Part shown: positions 61,568 through 64,000 of the stretch, piece after piece
How positions within the stretch are numbered: the stretch's first letter is position 1
Layout: each line of letters starts with the position of its first letter
Assembly: GCF_932274485.2 (NCBI RefSeq)
Contig: NC_065879.2
Location: forward strand, 18,526,591-18,590,590
Origin: Patella vulgata
Lineage: Eukaryota > Mollusca > Gastropoda > Patellidae
Direction: 5' to 3'
DNA: 64,000 nt
The notes under the pieces: generated by a model
Database searches by the model: none
Told to the model about the DNA's origin: nothing
What the model saw: only the letters and a program-made list of their open reading frames with translations
Translations under genes and position numbers: made by a program

Positions 61568-64000
61568 AAGCTTTCATATTACATATGAAAGCTTATTGTT
61601 TCTGTTAAGATTATTATTGTTATTTTTTTTTTGTGTTTTGTCCACAAATCGGATTTCTCAGAATCTAACCATAGGATCGTTCTGAAACTTTTACCTATCC
61701 CCCCAAAAATGGGTGGTGGCTGTTGATTAAATATATTTTCAAAACGTTTTACGAATCCGAAATCACCGAATTTTACGAAGGAATGCATTTGACCTACAAT
61801 GCTGTAACTTTGTGACTATTTGACCTATTTTACTAATTCTTTTTTCTTTGAGTATCTTGAAACATTTACTTCAAATCTGCAATTTCGGATTTTTTCATTT
61901 CGAAAATTCGTCGCTGTCATTTCGAACCGGAAGTTATTACCAATTTGACAACTTCTTTAATAGTTGTGCGATTTTCGTGAAATTTAGAATGTTAGTAGAT
62001 CTTGCCAATGCGACTTCAATGATGTCCTTGGAAATTTTCTAAATTATCTCCCCTTGGTGAAATTAAGGATCAAAGTTTTCAAAAAAATCGTCGAAATATA
62101 GGTCAGAATGACCTAAAAAAAAAATTCGATACTAGACAAGTAATTACTGATTCGTACACAAAATATGGAGTTTGTCGATCGAACCGGAAGTGCCACCATC
62201 TTTAAACGTGAAAAATCAAAAAGGCTTTTTTGCTATTTTACTTACAGACTCGGGCGTCATATTTTCGGAATCCTAGAAGGAATGTCTAAAAATCTATCGG
62301 ATCAGAATTTTAATTTCGGTCACGTGATGGTCACCATTTTGAATTGAAAATGAAAAATAGAAGCAATTTGAAGGGCCGGGACTTTGGAACACAAGAACTC
62401 TCCTTCTAATTAAGCTAGAATGTTCAAACTTGGTGTAGGCGTTCACTAGGTCAATGTCATGATTGAGTTCAAAGATGAGCATTTTTTGCCTAGGGTAAGC
62501 AGAGATAAGCAAGCTGATTTGTTGATTCTTTAGGGCACGATGACATTGGTTATAATGAATGGAGGGCGATGAAACTCTTGTCAATCGAGAGGCTAATAGC
62601 TGGCCTGTTGTGTGAAATCATTGTATCATTTTTTGAAAATGTCCGGGGTAGCCGAAAAAAGGAGATCGAAATCCAAAAAGTCGTATTTTTACGATTTGGG
62701 GCATTTTTAGAGGTCGTGTAAAGTAAAATAAAGCATGCATATACATATATTATTGATATTAAATATATCATATAAAAAACTAAACAATGAATCAGCTGTC
62801 ATTGACAGATTTTATATTATAAGCATGGTCAGTGGAAGGTCAGCGTATTGTCTAACTTGAACTCACTGACTCCGTAACATTATTGTGGGTGTGGTATAAG
62901 CTGAATTTGATGAGATGCACATATCTCGTATGACTATTTGGTACTTACAGTGTTAGACTTTGTCGTAACGTAAATCAAATTTACGCTGTATTATTCATTA
63001 CCAAGGATTTAGAAAGGAACGAGAACAATTATTTACAAAATCTCGCTGGGATAAATTCCGTGAATGTGCCCATGAATGGCTAAAACTTGATGGGCGAGCG
63101 AAATGGATAGCTGAACAGGCGACTTCGGGTGATATAATCAAACAAGGAATTTATCGACGCGCCAAAAGATACTGGATTTCACCCAACATGCTACAGGCCT
63201 TTTACAGACAAATTCCGAATTGGGTCTGCCCGTAATCGTATAGATAAAGAAAAATTAAAATCCCCGGCTACAATCCAACCAGGGAATAGCGGGAGTGTAG
63301 ACGATCTGGGACCTAGCTCTCCAAACAAATTACGCTCCTGAAGCAAAAAGAAAGAGTAAATCGGTGCTGCCTGTTGTGTGTATTATATGTAAAAAACGTG
63401 ACAGATTTGTCACTGTTGGAGAAAATAGGAAGAAGGATGTATTAACACAGACTCAGACCCAAACAGGCTCAGGTAGGCCTAATGTTAATATTATGTTACT
63501 TACTAAATTTATAATTATTACTAATAAATATTAAATATATTCATCCTACAGTTTTTAATTATTGTGTTGTTGTTTTTGTTGTAAATGGAATCAGAAGTGC
63601 TACTGCAATCACTGTAAAATTGTTATGAAGCTAGCCATTAAAGCCCTTTACCCCATTTGTTGATTTGGCACAGTCATTGGTTAAAGTGTTGCACATTTGC
63701 TTGCACAAGGGATGAAACATAGAGAAGTTAACTTGTTTTTTATTTTCTTGGCCCACTTGTAGGTGCCTTGCTAAGACGATCTGTCTCTAGACCATTTCCG
63801 CTCACACAAAGGATCTGAACTAAACCGCATGCCAGAGTTGACCAGCCAGGTACATGTACATGTAGGCCTCAAAGTGACATTCCCTCCCCCACCCTTGAGC
63901 ACAAACAACATTCAACGCTATATGGTGTATAATTTGTTTGCAAATTTGTTTGTAGGCCAACTGTTGAAAGCTGCTGAATTGAAAGAGGATGAAGATATTT
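61568..64000 (-). mobile_element. Family B unit B8, B1-like, cut by window end
   Basis: The 3' hairpin is at 61568-61594. The content matches B1 (35430-37861) with an offset of 26139 and very few differences, including the broken zinc-finger gene. Its 5' end lies beyond the window. Confidence 0.8.
62969..64000 (+). pseudogene. Second copy of the broken double zinc-finger gene (partial)
   Basis: Same blocks as 36830-37861, shifted 26139 bp: coding-like blocks at about 62969-63235, 63138-63341 and 63301-63472, then the intron and the start of the exon at 63956. Both copies carry the same frame changes, so the gene was already broken before the unit was duplicated. Single-base differences (for example C for T at 63189) are few. 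Confidence 0.6.

Overview
This is AT-rich animal DNA, most likely from a bivalve mollusc. The evidence is V-SINE-type short interspersed elements with GA-rich tails, a DIRS-type retrotransposon fossil, spliceosomal introns with GTAAGT donors, and above all several families of short mobile elements carrying internal tandem repeats of about 150-165 or 320-330 bp, a layout known from bivalve genomes. No rRNA gene, standard tRNA gene or CRISPR array is visible. Nearly all short open frames are incidental or are copies of repeats.

Layout. 1-300: fragment of repeat family D. 441-5598: a decayed DIRS-like element with inverted ends and an internal complementary region. 5599-8450: low-copy AT-rich DNA. 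8459-9706: a small plus-strand gene with a TATA box, five predicted exons and about 92 residues, of unknown function. 10126-17997: tandem array of family A, two near-identical units of 3.87-3.89 kb, each a pair of about 1.9 kb elements. 19650-24616: a large palindrome of family D repeats. 24709-27227: two exons of a minus-strand gene for a secreted or surface protein with a CUB-like domain and a Thr/Pro mucin-like stalk. 28012-32035: D elements, a V-SINE and a second tandem repeat (F). 32760-35270: family C. 35271-64000: a head-to-tail array of about eight family B units (3.5-4.8 kb), some carrying SINE insertions, a duplicated 2.5 kb segment, family E repeats and two copies of a broken double zinc-finger gene.

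Main observation: families A, B, C and D have unrelated interiors but the same end design. The 5' end is a short perfect palindrome followed at once by an 'arm' sequence. The 3' end is a hairpin built from the same arm. The arm differs between families but matches within each family. Units abut with no spacer (3' hairpin of one against the 5' end of the next), and 3' hairpins are found stacked two to four deep. I infer non-autonomous rolling-circle elements of the Helentron/Helitron2 kind. No Rep-helicase frame is present here, so the family assignment is inference.
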